Assembly (NCBI GenBank): GCA_026003895.1
Contig: BPIC01000005.1
Span: forward strand, 224,941-288,940
DNA from: Dehalococcoidia bacterium
GTDB lineage: Bacteria; Chloroflexota; Dehalococcoidia; SpSt-223
Direction of reading: 5' to 3'
DNA: 64,000 nt
Part shown: positions 10,797 through 19,272 of the stretch, one piece after another
Position numbering within the stretch: position 1 is the stretch's first letter
Layout: each line of letters starts with the position of its first letter
Position numbers and translations under genes: made by a program
The notes under the pieces: model-generated
Database searches by the model: none
The model's input: the letters and a program-made list of their open reading frames with translations, nothing else
What the model was told of the DNA's origin: nothing

Positions 10797-12119
10797 ATGA
10801 CACGGTGGCGACTTCTCACCATCGCGCTCGCGCTGGCGGTGGTGGCGCCGGCCAGTTTGATCGGCGCGAACCGCGCGTTTGGCGCACCGCCAAAGGATTT
10901 TGCAGTCGCGAACGGACACTTTTATTCCCAAGCCAATGGCGATGACAAGAGTCCCTACGGTTTCACCGTCTCTGACAACGGCGGCGACCTGTTCTACAGC
11001 GAGTTTCAGCGCTATGGCGGCGTAAGTGTCCTTGGTTACCCAATCTCGCGGCGATTTCTGCTGGACGGGTTTCCCTCGCAAGCATTCCAGAAAGGGATCC
11101 TTCAGTGGCGCAAGGCGGAGAACCGCGCGGTCTTTGTGAATGTCTTCGACAAACTGAGTGAAGCGGGCTATGACGACTGGCTGCGCACTGTGCGGCTGGT
11201 TCCGAACCGGACCATTCCGGAAGAAGCGAAGAACGTCCCCTTCGACCAGATTGTCGCCGCGCGACAGGCGGTCCTGAACGATAACCCGCAGATCCGCGCT
11301 GCCTACTTTGCCGCCAAGGACCCCATTCTCCAGTATGGGCTGCCAACGTCGAAGGTTGAGGACCTCGGCGTGGCCTATGTGGTGCGCCTTCAGCGAGCGG
11401 TGATTCAGCTTTGGAAGACCGACCAGCCGTGGGCGCGAGCCGGCCAAGTGACGATTGCGAACGGTGGCGACGTGTTTAAAGAGGCGGGACTGATCGAGAC
11501 TGGGCCGGCGACGCCGCATGCCGCGCCTGGGTACGAGAATGAAGGCCCCGCTCCGGTGTTGCGGGCTCCGGCCGCGCCGCCGCGACCGTCCCAGCCTGCC
11601 GAGCGCACCGGAGCGACGAATCCTCCCGCCTCCTCGACGCCCACCGCGAACGCCGTCGCCTCGAACAAGCCTGTGCGCCAGATCGATCCGCGCAAGCGGA
11701 CCCAGCCCGCCTACCTCCAAGAAGTTCCGAACGCCGACTTCATGGTGATTAAGCTCCACCAACGAACAGCGTGCGAAAACGCCTGGATGGGGCACGGCTT
11801 CTTTGAAGTGCAGGATAAGAACGGGAAGCCGCTCGACAAGGTGACGATCGTCGCCCAAAGCGGTGAAACGATTGTTCGTCATATCTCGGGGACGAAATCG
11901 CCCGGCAAAGTGGAAGCCTATTTTTACCGCGGGAACTGGACGGCTTGGGTCGAAAAGGACGAAAACGGCAACCCCGTCACTTCGGACCGGGCGGTCAATA
12001 TGGACACGATGATCTTCGCGGTCACCCCGGAAGAACAGGCCGAACGCTACTGCAACGGCGTTGAAGCAATCACCACCGGGCACTATTCCTACGACGTAAC
12101 CTTCCGGAAGACGAAGTAG
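10797..12119 (+). CDS. Secreted protein with LGFP-like repeat domain and C-terminal beta domain
   Basis: A 440-residue exported protein. Residues 1-30 form a signal peptide ending near NRAFGA. Residues ~35-230 contain the pattern HFYSQANG...GFTVSDNGGDLFYSEFQRYGG, VLGYPISRRF, FQKGILQW and a second copy around ILQYGLPTS...LQRAVIQLW, typical of LGFP-like surface modules in Chloroflexota. A Pro/Ala/Thr-rich linker (~250-300) leads to a beta-rich domain with two Cys (TACENAWMGHG and ERYCNG) that may form a disulfide. The module is thought to act at the cell surface, but no ligand is known. It stands alone with its own promoter. Confidence 0.7.
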   Translation: MTRWRLLTIALALAVVAPASLIGANRAFGAPPKDFAVANGHFYSQANGDDKSPYGFTVSDNGGDLFYSEFQRYGGVSVLGYPISRRFLLDGFPSQAFQKGILQWRKAENRAVFVNVFDKLSEAGYDDWLRTVRLVPNRTIPEEAKNVPFDQIVAARQAVLNDNPQIRAAYFAAKDPILQYGLPTSKVEDLGVAYVVRLQRAVIQLWKTDQPWARAGQVTIANGGDVFKEAGLIETGPATPHAAPGYENEGPAPVLRAPAAPPRPSQPAERTGATNPPASSTPTANAVASNKPVRQIDPRKRTQPAYLQEVPNADFMVIKLHQRTACENAWMGHGFFEVQDKNGKPLDKVTIVAQSGETIVRHISGTKSPGKVEAYFYRGNWTAWVEKDENGNPVTSDRAVNMDTMIFAVTPEEQAERYCNGVEAITTGHYSYDVTFRKTK

Positions 12120-12149
12120 CCACCACAGAGCGTGGTGCTCGCACGTGGC

Positions 12150-12797
12150 TTAGCGCTCGGTCACTTGGCTCGGCACGTCAGACCTGGGTCCAGCGCGTCC
12201 GCGGTTGTCACGCCGCCTCCCTCGGGTTCTCGCTCGATGGCGTCGAGGACGCGGCGGCGCGGGGATACTACCCTCCAACGGCTCGGCGATCATGACACCG
12301 GCCTCGAGGTCGACGTCGAGAATTACGTCGTCCAATGCGGGGAGATAGAGCGGTCCGGTGGGCGTCCCGACGACATAGACATCATTCGCGCCCGTGAAGA
12401 GTACGTCGGTCAGTGTGCCGAGCGGCGCTCCCGTCGGGGTCTGCACGCGCAACCCGATAAGCTGATGGACGTAGAACTCGCCATCCGGCAAGGGAGGAAG
12501 CTCAGCCTTTTGCGCGAGGAGCAGCGCCCCGCGCAGGGATTCCGCGGACGTTCGGTCCTCGACCCCATCGAGACGCAGCGTCGCGGTTGTCCCGGAGATA
12601 CGGGCGTTGAGGAGCGTATAGCGTTGGTTGCCGACAAAGAGCTGGCGTCCTCTGACCAGCCGCTCTGGAAAGTCCGTGTCGAGGCGAACTCGCACCGCCC
12701 CCTGTAGTCCCACGGCGCCAACAATCTGCCCGACGATCACGAAGTCGTCACCGACCTCTTCCGGTCGCCGGGGCAGGCGATTCTGGTCGTTGGTCAC
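12150..12797 (-). CDS. rimM: Ribosome maturation factor RimM
   Basis: Binds S19 and assists late maturation of the 30S head. The RimM N-domain ([21 protein letters not shown]) and the PRC-barrel ([15 protein letters not shown]...NDVYVV...[16 protein letters not shown]) are complete by about residue 170. The GTG start overlaps the khpA stop (GTGA). The remaining ~40 residues are an unusual Arg/Pro-rich tail full of rare Arg codons. Dropping one G from a three-base run (plus-strand CCC at 12271-12273) would give a more normal tail ending at 12161, so the C-terminus may be frameshifted. trmD and rplS, often next, are absent. Confidence 0.9.
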   Translation of the reverse strand: MTNDQNRLPRRPEEVGDDFVIVGQIVGAVGLQGAVRVRLDTDFPERLVRGRQLFVGNQRYTLLNARISGTTATLRLDGVEDRTSAESLRGALLLAQKAELPPLPDGEFYVHQLIGLRVQTPTGAPLGTLTDVLFTGANDVYVVGTPTGPLYLPALDDVILDVDLEAGVMIAEPLEGSIPAPPRPRRHRARTRGRRRDNRGRAGPRSDVPSQVTER

Positions 12798-13021
12798 TCG
12801 ATTTCGAGCACGTACCGCCCGCCGGTTCGCGTCGCCGCCGCTTTCAGCAGAGTCCGCATGGCGCTGGCGATGCGGCCCTGTTTGCCAATGACCCGGCCCA
12901 TGTCGTCGGGAGCGACGCGCAACTCGATAATGGTCGAATGACGGCCGCGGACCTCGCGCACCTCGACCTGCTCGGGATGATCGACGATCGATGAGGCGAT
13001 GTACTCGACGAGTTCCTTCAT
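12794..13021 (-). CDS. khpA: KH-domain RNA-binding protein KhpA
   Basis: A 75-residue single type II KH domain with the GxxG loop GKQG ([17 protein letters not shown]). It is the usual partner of KhpB/Jag in RNA binding and division control in Gram-positives. It sits between rpsP and rimM, as in many bacteria: nine bases separate it from rpsP, and its stop overlaps the rimM GTG. Confidence 0.93.
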   Translation of the reverse strand: MKELVEYIASSIVDHPEQVEVREVRGRHSTIIELRVAPDDMGRVIGKQGRIASAMRTLLKAAATRTGGRYVLEIE

Positions 13022-13030
13022 CGCTTGCCG

Positions 13031-13300
13031 CTACGCATGTGCGCTCGGCTGCTTCACCTTGTCGGCAATGCCGGTAATCGCCAGCAGCTTGGCAACCCGA
13101 TCGGTCGGCTGGGCCCCGTTGCGAAGCCAACGCAACGCCTTTTCTTCGTCGATCACGATCGTCGACGGCTCGGTGCGCGGGTTGTAGTGCCCGATAGTCT
13201 CGATGAATGCGCCGTCCCGCGGCGAACGAGCGTCCGCTGCGACGACGCGATAGGTCGGTTGCTTCTTCGACCCCATTCGGCGAAGACGAAGTCGTACCAT
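13031..13300 (-). CDS. rpsP: 30S ribosomal protein S16
   Basis: An 89-residue primary rRNA-binding protein of the small subunit. The N-terminus [20 protein letters not shown] and the [16 protein letters not shown] segment are diagnostic. It is the first gene of the rpsP-khpA-rimM operon, which links ribosome structure and maturation, and has a TATACT-type promoter about 30 bases upstream. Confidence 0.97.
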   Translation of the reverse strand: MVRLRLRRMGSKKQPTYRVVAADARSPRDGAFIETIGHYNPRTEPSTIVIDEEKALRWLRNGAQPTDRVAKLLAITGIADKVKQPSAHA

Positions 13301-13329
13301 GAGGTTCCTCTCTGTCGTTGCGACCTAAA

Positions 13330-13360
13330 AGTATAGCAGCCCCTCGGCAGAGCGAGCCAA
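13330..13360 (-). promoter_or_regulatory. Promoter of the rpsP-khpA-rimM operon
   Basis: On the minus strand TTGGCT (13355-13360) and TATACT (13330-13335) are 19 bases apart. The -10 is good, the spacing is long, and the leader would be about 25 bases. Confidence 0.5.
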
Positions 13361-13367
13361 GCCGCGG

Positions 13368-14906
13368 TTATTTCGGTGTGGGGATATATGCCCCGGTCGG
13401 CTTCTTGCCGAGCGCATAGGCCGTCGACGTCTTCAGTCCGGCAACTCCAGTGATCACGGGCAGTAAGACCGGCATGATAGCGTAGAAAATCGCCATCTCG
13501 ACGATTCGCCGCCACAGGGGCGCTTCCGCTGGAACATAAAGCGGCGTTGCGAGAAGCCGCCAGAACACGACAAGGCCCAGCACGGTAACGATGGACAGCA
13601 CAAATGGCAGTCCCGTCTCGAGGGGCGTGAGGTCGTATCGTGGGTAGGCAGTCTCGATGACGCTCCGCGCCACGAGGAACCCCCAGCCCGGCAGGATCGT
13701 CAGCGTATCCCGCTCAATGCCAGCCCAAAGCTTCAAGCTCGTGTAGTAGAGGTTACCGGCCTTGACGGCTTCGATGAACTCGTCGAGCGGGCCCTCGCGC
13801 CAGCGCGCGCTTTGCCGGAAGAGGACTCGAAAACTTGTCCAATAGTCCCGCAGCCGAGCGCCGAAGGATCGCCCGGTCTCGAAGATCATGACTGGGTACA
13901 CGTACGTTGTAACGGGCAACCCGGTCACCGTGAAGTCGTCGCCGTAGCGCATCCGCAGGCGAAGCTCGATTCCGCTGTCCTGACTGTGGGAGAGGGTTGG
14001 CCAGAAATCAACCGAGTGCAACAATTTGAGGCTGGCCGCGGCGCCGGTGAAGGCGATTTCGGGCCATCGGTTCCAACCCAGTGTCAAGGCGGACGTGCCG
14101 AGCGCCGCAATTCGGCTATGGATCGGAGCCGACCAGTAGTCGAGGGTGAACATGACTGCCGGTTGGTAGACCCGCCTCTGCCGATTCGGGTCGGCGAGGA
14201 AGGTCGACAGGAGGCACGCCAGATACTGCGGATGGAGGCGCGTGTCGGAGTCGAAGTCCGCGACGATCACCTTGGCGGGGTCCCCACCTTCACGCAGTAC
14301 TTCGTCGTACAACACTCGCCCGGTGTAATGCATTGCGCTGCTTGGCCCGGGTAGAACGTCCGGCTCCACTGGGTGTACGACCTGGCGGATGCGCAACCGT
14401 CCGGCGAACTCGGCGGCGAGCTGGTCGACGATTGGCGGCGTAATGGGGTCGGTCACCTCGGTGGCATAGACCACTTCGACCTGACGAAGACCTGCCGGGT
14501 CGGGCCAAGCGCTCTCGAGGACGGAGCGAATCGACGCCCGCAGCATCTCGACGTTTTTCTCGCGAAACGCGCGAACCATCAGAATGATTCGATAGTCCTG
14601 CCAACCATCGTGTTGCGCCAGCTTGGCCGACCAGTCCTCGCTCGTCGCGCGCTGCACCGGATGAAAATTGCTCATTGCGCCGATGCCAAACCAGAGGACC
14701 TTGAGCAAGAAAATTCCCGTCGCGACCAGAACGAACGCGAGGCCCGCCATTGGATGGATGAGCGTGAGCCAGACCGGAGCAAGAACAATGAGCCATGCGA
14801 ACAATCCGGGATAAGCCTCGATGAAGCGGTCTCGGATCGTGCTGTGCGATCGTGTTGCCGCGCCCTCCAGTCGCTCTTGGCGAGGGCGAGCCGTTTCTTC
14901 GATCAT
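13368..14906 (-). CDS. Membrane glycosyltransferase, GT2-like
   Basis: A 512-residue inner-membrane protein. Two transmembrane helices near residues 25-70 precede a cytosolic GT-A-like domain with VIVADFDSDTRLHP (a DxD-type metal site), a TGAAASL segment and HSQDSGIELRLRMRYG in the acceptor region. Two or three helices follow near the C-terminus. This matches processive or inner-membrane GT2 enzymes. The start at 14906 is set by AAGGA nine bases upstream. Substrate is unknown; the gene is not next to other glycan genes and has its own promoter. Confidence 0.7.
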   Translation of the reverse strand: MIEETARPRQERLEGAATRSHSTIRDRFIEAYPGLFAWLIVLAPVWLTLIHPMAGLAFVLVATGIFLLKVLWFGIGAMSNFHPVQRATSEDWSAKLAQHDGWQDYRIILMVRAFREKNVEMLRASIRSVLESAWPDPAGLRQVEVVYATEVTDPITPPIVDQLAAEFAGRLRIRQVVHPVEPDVLPGPSSAMHYTGRVLYDEVLREGGDPAKVIVADFDSDTRLHPQYLACLLSTFLADPNRQRRVYQPAVMFTLDYWSAPIHSRIAALGTSALTLGWNRWPEIAFTGAAASLKLLHSVDFWPTLSHSQDSGIELRLRMRYGDDFTVTGLPVTTYVYPVMIFETGRSFGARLRDYWTSFRVLFRQSARWREGPLDEFIEAVKAGNLYYTSLKLWAGIERDTLTILPGWGFLVARSVIETAYPRYDLTPLETGLPFVLSIVTVLGLVVFWRLLATPLYVPAEAPLWRRIVEMAIFYAIMPVLLPVITGVAGLKTSTAYALGKKPTGAYIPTPK

Positions 14907-15046
14907 TGAGCTACGTCCTTGGGCGCGCGGACCGCGAGCTCGCCTCTGCGATAGCCGCCACGGAAAACTCGGGTCCGGCTCACGCCGCTGCCACACGTGG
15001 GTCGCGAGCCCGCTGACTCGCACCACCGACACGTCGCCGTGCCGGC

Positions 15047-15076
15047 AGTATACCAGTCACGATTCCGGCCCATCAA
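15047..15076 (-). promoter_or_regulatory. Promoter of the GT2-like membrane glycosyltransferase
   Basis: On the minus strand TTGATG (15071-15076) and TATACT (15047-15052) are 18 bases apart, giving a leader of about 135 bases. It lies in the 358-base divergent gap 14907-15264. A weaker plus-strand TACACT at 15176-15181 may serve the binding-protein gene. I see nothing else in the gap. Confidence 0.55.
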
Positions 15077-15264
15077 CCGTGCGGCTGCCCGCTTGCTGCT
15101 CGTCGATCGCTCGTTGCTCTGGTGACCGTGCGACCCGTTGGGTCCGTGCTGGTCGCCGCCCGGCGGGCGATTCGGTACACTTCGCCCGCGATGTCCATTC
15201 GGTCAGCCGTTTCCAGCAGCCCGGCTCATTCGGAAAGAAACCGCCGCAACTTCAGGAGGCGGCA

Positions 15265-16900
15265 GTGCTGATCGGTCGGAGGCGTCTTCTTCAGGCGGCG
15301 GGCGCTGTCGCTGGCCTCGCGGCTGTCCGCTGCGCCCCCGATCCTGCCCACCAGCAGCGACATCGGTCCCCCGCTCGTTCAGCCGGGGGGGACGTTGCGC
15401 ATCGGACTCGCCGGCGATCCGCCGATGGGCGACCCCCTCTCCATCTCCCCTCCAAACCAAGTGCTGTGCGGCCTGATCTACAGCCGATTGCTCCGTCCCC
15501 GTGCTGGCGCTGGCGTTCCCTACGACTCGGGAGACGTTATCGAAGATCTCGCCGAGAAGTGGGAGCAGGTCGATGAGGTGGTGTACGTCTTTTACCTGCG
15601 GCGAGGAGTGCGCTGGCAGGATCTGCCGCCCGTCGCCGGGCGTGAGCTGATCGCCGACGACGTGCGGCTCAGCTTGGAGCGGTTGATCGCCCAGCGCACC
15701 AATGCGCCGTCGCTTGCCCTCAGCGCGATCGACCGTATCGACCTGCCTGACCGGTACACGGTGAAGCTGACGCTGCGCGAACCGCTCCCCTCGATCGTCT
15801 CGGCGCTTGCCAGTCCGTTGGCGCGCATCGTGCCCGCTGAGCTTGTGGAGCGTGAGGCCGACTTGCGCCGTCTCCCAGTGGGCAGCGGCCCCTTCCTCCT
15901 GCCGAGCCTGAGCCGGACGGGCCGCCTCGTGCTCCGCAAGAATCCGGGGTATTTTCGGACGAGCCAGCCATACCTCGAATCGGTCGAGCTGATTTCGGTT
16001 CCCGACCGCGCCGCCGAACTAGCGCTCTTAAAGAGCCGGGAAAGCGATCTGGGAATTGAGCCGACGGGCTTGTCCGCGAGCGAGGCCGACAGTGTTCGAG
16101 CGGCAAATCCCGATCTCAGCATCAGCCGTATCCAGCGGCCGAGCGTCATCTTGCTTGGCTTCAATGATGCCCGCGCCCCATTCAACGATGTACGTCTTCG
16201 TCAGGCGATTTCACTCGCGGTCGACCGCCGACGTCTCGGCGGTGAGGTGTATGGCGAGCACTACGTGCTCTCTGGCCACGTTCCGGCGTCGTTGGCGGAC
16301 TGGGCGCTCGCGCCCGAGGAAGTCGAACGGCTCTGGGGTCGGCGCGACCTCGCGCGGGCGCGTGCGCTCTGGAGTGACGCAGCGGCCGTGGATCCCGGTG
16401 AGTTGATTATGCTGGTTCATCCCAGCGCCGACGTCGGCGGCCTTGCCGACCTCATTGTCGAGCAGATTCGGGACATCGGGGTCCGCGTGCGGCCACTTCG
16501 CCCCGAACCGGCGATCCTCAGCCGGCTCATGAGCGAGCGTGCCTTCGATCTCCTGCTGGTGCAGCCCGCTCCCTCGACAGAAGTTGATGATTGGACGGGC
16601 GCCCTCTACAGCGCTGCCTCCCCTCGAAACCCGTGGGGCTACGCCGATCGCCGATTCGACGAGCTTCTCGTCCGCACGCGACGCGGGCCGGATCGCGAGC
16701 TGCGGCGTCGCGCCGCGATCGAACTGCAACGCTATCTCGCAGACAAGCTCCCGGCGGCGCCGCTCTTCTCCCCAGTTCACTTCTACGCCGTCGCCTCGAA
16801 CGTGAAAGGATGGGCACCGCACTGGTCCGCTGGCCTTCCCTCCCTCGACGAAGCATGGATCTACCGCTCGCCCGAGGCGACGCCGACGGGGCGAGGCTGA
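15265..16900 (+). CDS. Oligopeptide-type ABC transporter substrate-binding protein (SBP_bac_5), apparent +1 frameshift after the signal peptide
   Basis: Extracellular solute-binding protein of the DppA/OppA family, about 544 residues if repaired. A GTG at 15265 with a perfect AGGAGG six bases upstream opens a Tat-like signal (IGRRRLLQAAGAVAGLAAV), then Cys. The mature domain (GGTLRIGLAGDP, DVIEDLAEKWEQ, VGSGPFLL, NDVRLRQAISLAVDR) is in the next frame. One base too many lies between 15335 and 15391, either in the C5 run at 15335-15339 or the G7 run at 15385-15391. The mature frame has a stop at 15269 and no convincing start of its own, so the two parts belong together. No permease genes are adjacent, so the ligand is unknown. 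Confidence 0.8.
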
Positions 16901-16902
16901 CC

Positions 16903-17919
16903 GTGGCGACTGAAACGATTTTGGGCCGGCATGCGGTCAGCGAAGCGCTCCGTGGTGGCCGGCAGATCCGCCGTCTGCTCCTCGTTGGCGCCCGGGGGAT
17001 GGTGCCGCCGTCCTACCAGGATCTCGCCGTGCTTGCCCGCCAGCACAACATTCCTATTCATATGGTCAACCGCCAAACCCTCGACCGCATGGGATCGCAC
17101 CATCAGGGCGTTGCGGCCGAGGTCGAAGCGTTCGGCTATGTGGAGATCGCCGCGATGCTCGACGCGGCCGAAGCGTCCGGCCGGCCGCCGCTGATCGTGG
17201 TGCTCGATTCGGTCCAAGACCCTCAAAACTTTGGCGCCTTGCTGCGAAGCGCTGCCGCCTTCGGCGCTCACGGTGCGATCATCCCCAAGCATCGCGCCGT
17301 CGGCGTCACTCCGGCGGTGGAACGCGCCTCGGCTGGAGCGGTATCTCGATTGCGGATTCACCAAGCGACCAATCTCCCGCGGGCACTCGATGAGTTACGC
17401 GAGCGGGGTGTCTGGGTGTACGGGATCGATGCTCGCGCCCCACTTCGCTATGACGAGGTCGACTTGACCGGGCCGATTGCGATCGTCGTCGGATCGGAGG
17501 GAGAGGGGATTGGCCGCCTTGTCGGCGAGCATTGCGATCGGATGATTCGCGTGCCAATGGCTGGCGAGATTGATTCGTTGAACGTTGGTGTGGCCGGATC
17601 GATAGTCCTCGCCGAGATCTTTCGTCAGCGCGAGAAGGCCGGTCAGGCGTCCGAGGGCCCGCTCCCTCCAAAACCGGGAAAGCCAAAGCGCGAAGGCGGC
17701 GCGCCCGTGGTTGCCGATCTCGAGGCTCGGGAACGCCGATCGTCGCCGCCCTCCAAGCCCGGCGTGCCGCGGGCAGCACCGGACCGTGCTCCGGAGTCCA
17801 ACGGCCGCCGAGGCGCGCCCGCGTCACGTCCCCCCACGCCGGCTCGATCTTCTAAAGCTCGGCGGTCTGGTCGGCCGCCAGGAATGGGCGGGCGCGGCAA
17901 ACCTGGCCGTCGGAAGTGA
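16903..17919 (+). CDS. rlmB: 23S rRNA 2'-O-ribose methyltransferase, RlmB/TrmH family
   Basis: SPOUT methyltransferase that uses S-adenosylmethionine. The N-terminal substrate-binding domain (ETILGRHAVSEALRG) is followed by motif 1 (DPQNFGALLRSAAAFG), motif 2 (IVVGSEGEGI) and motif 3 (VPMAGEIDSLNVGVAGSI), which form the trefoil knot. After residue ~245 a basic, Pro/Arg/Lys-rich tail of about 90 residues is probably disordered and could bind RNA. The GTG at 16903 has GAGG six bases upstream and starts just after the binding-protein stop. The end overlaps the maf GTG (GTGA). Confidence 0.9.
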   Translation: MATETILGRHAVSEALRGGRQIRRLLLVGARGMVPPSYQDLAVLARQHNIPIHMVNRQTLDRMGSHHQGVAAEVEAFGYVEIAAMLDAAEASGRPPLIVVLDSVQDPQNFGALLRSAAAFGAHGAIIPKHRAVGVTPAVERASAGAVSRLRIHQATNLPRALDELRERGVWVYGIDARAPLRYDEVDLTGPIAIVVGSEGEGIGRLVGEHCDRMIRVPMAGEIDSLNVGVAGSIVLAEIFRQREKAGQASEGPLPPKPGKPKREGGAPVVADLEARERRSSPPSKPGVPRAAPDRAPESNGRRGAPASRPPTPARSSKARRSGRPPGMGGRGKPGRRK

Positions 17920-18500
17920 CGCGTCTCCTACTCCTTTCCTCCTCACCCCGCCGACGTGCGCTGCTCGAGGGCGCCGGTTTGACCTTCGACGTTCGTCCCG
18001 TTGATGTGGACGAAGCGCCCCGGCCGGGCGAATCGCCTGCCACGCTGGCCGAGCGTTTGGCGCGCACCAAAGCCGCGGCCACCCCGGAACCCGCTGCCTG
18101 GGGGATCGCGGCTGATACGGTCGTCGCGCTTGACGGAGTCCCGTTCGGTAAGCCAGCGAGCCCAGAGGAGGCGGCCGACATGCTTCGTCGACTGCGCGGC
18201 CGCTGGCACGAGGTCCTCACGGGTGTGGCCGTCCGCCGGCCCGATGGCCAAATCGTCTCGGCCGTTGACCGGACGCGGGTGCTCCTGCGGACCTATGACG
18301 ACGAGGAGATCGCCGCGTACGTGGCGAGCGGCGATCCGCTCGACAAGGCCGGCGCCTACGCAATCCAGCATGTCGGATTTCACCCGGTCGCAGCAATCGA
18401 GGGCCGCTATGACACGGTGGTTGGCCTCCCAGTCGCGCTCGTCTTCGACTTGCTGGCGATCGCCGGCTGGCCGGTCAATTCAGCCGCAGGTCGGCAATGA
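17916..18500 (+). CDS. maf: Maf-like nucleoside triphosphate pyrophosphatase
   Basis: Hydrolyses non-canonical or modified NTPs, probably dTTP/UTP or m7GTP-like substrates, to monophosphates. The 194 residues show LLLLSSSPRRRALLE at the N-terminus, the AADTVVALDG motif with its catalytic Asp, GKPASPEEA, and SGDPLDKAGAYAIQ near the C-terminus. The GTG start overlaps the rlmB stop. The last 26 bases overlap the 3' end of the convergent minus-strand gene. Confidence 0.93.
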   Translation: MTRLLLLSSSPRRRALLEGAGLTFDVRPVDVDEAPRPGESPATLAERLARTKAAATPEPAAWGIAADTVVALDGVPFGKPASPEEAADMLRRLRGRWHEVLTGVAVRRPDGQIVSAVDRTRVLLRTYDDEEIAAYVASGDPLDKAGAYAIQHVGFHPVAAIEGRYDTVVGLPVALVFDLLAIAGWPVNSAAGRQ

Positions 18501-19149
18501 GGTCGCTCTCGGTTGTCTGAATCGATAGGATGCGAAAGCCGACGGCGCTCCGGTAGGCGTTCATCCGGGCGTTGATTGACTCTTCGACCACGTCGGCTAC
18601 CTGATCGCGAAACGGCGCCAAGAGCAGCGACGACGAGAGCGGAGTCACCTCGATGCGATTTCCGACGAGCGACATCTGGCCGGTGAAGGAGAGCGCGAGG
18701 TCGCGGGCGCCAATCGGTCTGGCGCGGAGGGCGATCACGTTCCCGGGCCGGATGTCCAGTTCGACGGCGTCGATCCCTGCCCCGATCCCGCTCGTCGGGA
18801 TCGACTGGTTGGCAACGAGATTGAGATAGGGCTCGGAAATTCGGAGCTGGACATCGTAGCGACCGACAGGCGGTGGCGTTGGCTGTGGCGCTGCTTCCCC
18901 CACTGGGGTAACCGTCGGCACCGGGAGCAGGCTCGGCACTTCCGTTGCCGTCGGCGCTCCTGTCTCCGCGCCGTACGTGATCGGCGCGGCCAACTGGGCC
19001 ACAACGTTGCTCAGCATGGTATAGCCGAGGGCTGCCAGCGTGACGAGTGTGACGAGCGCCCCTATCGCCATCATCCCAATCGAATAGAGGCACGAGTGGA
19101 GACGTGGGCTGGGTGTTGGATTAAGCCTGAGGCGTCGTGGCTCGGTCAC
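18475..19149 (-). CDS. Membrane-anchored LmeA/DUF2993-like protein
   Basis: A 224-residue protein with a short basic N-terminus, one transmembrane helix (about residues 25-50), a Pro/Thr-rich linker and an outer domain. The outer domain has SEPYLNLVANQ, VELDIRPGNVIALRARPIG and LAPFRDQVADVVEESINARM. This order of strands and helices resembles the LmeA/DUF2993 lipid-binding family; the match is by pattern and moderate. The GTG start has GGAGGG six bases upstream. It is divergent from the exported propeller gene (123-base shared upstream region). Confidence 0.5.
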   Translation of the reverse strand: MTEPRRLRLNPTPSPRLHSCLYSIGMMAIGALVTLVTLAALGYTMLSNVVAQLAAPITYGAETGAPTATEVPSLLPVPTVTPVGEAAPQPTPPPVGRYDVQLRISEPYLNLVANQSIPTSGIGAGIDAVELDIRPGNVIALRARPIGARDLALSFTGQMSLVGNRIEVTPLSSSLLLAPFRDQVADVVEESINARMNAYRSAVGFRILSIQTTESDLIADLRLN

Positions 19150-19272
19150 GGCGAACCCTCCGATTGCTTAACGCCGGGCTCGATGAGCCGTTCCGCCTGC
19201 TTGACTCCTCTCGGCGTCCGCCGAAGAATACCTGCTGGAACCGTTCTCGCAGGAGCGTTTGGGAGGCGTGTC

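Noticed and set aside
10432..10803. In-frame upstream extension of the S1-domain protein by about 124 residues
   Set aside because: The extension has no S1-like sequence and covers two good divergent promoters; the start at 10431 explains the family length.
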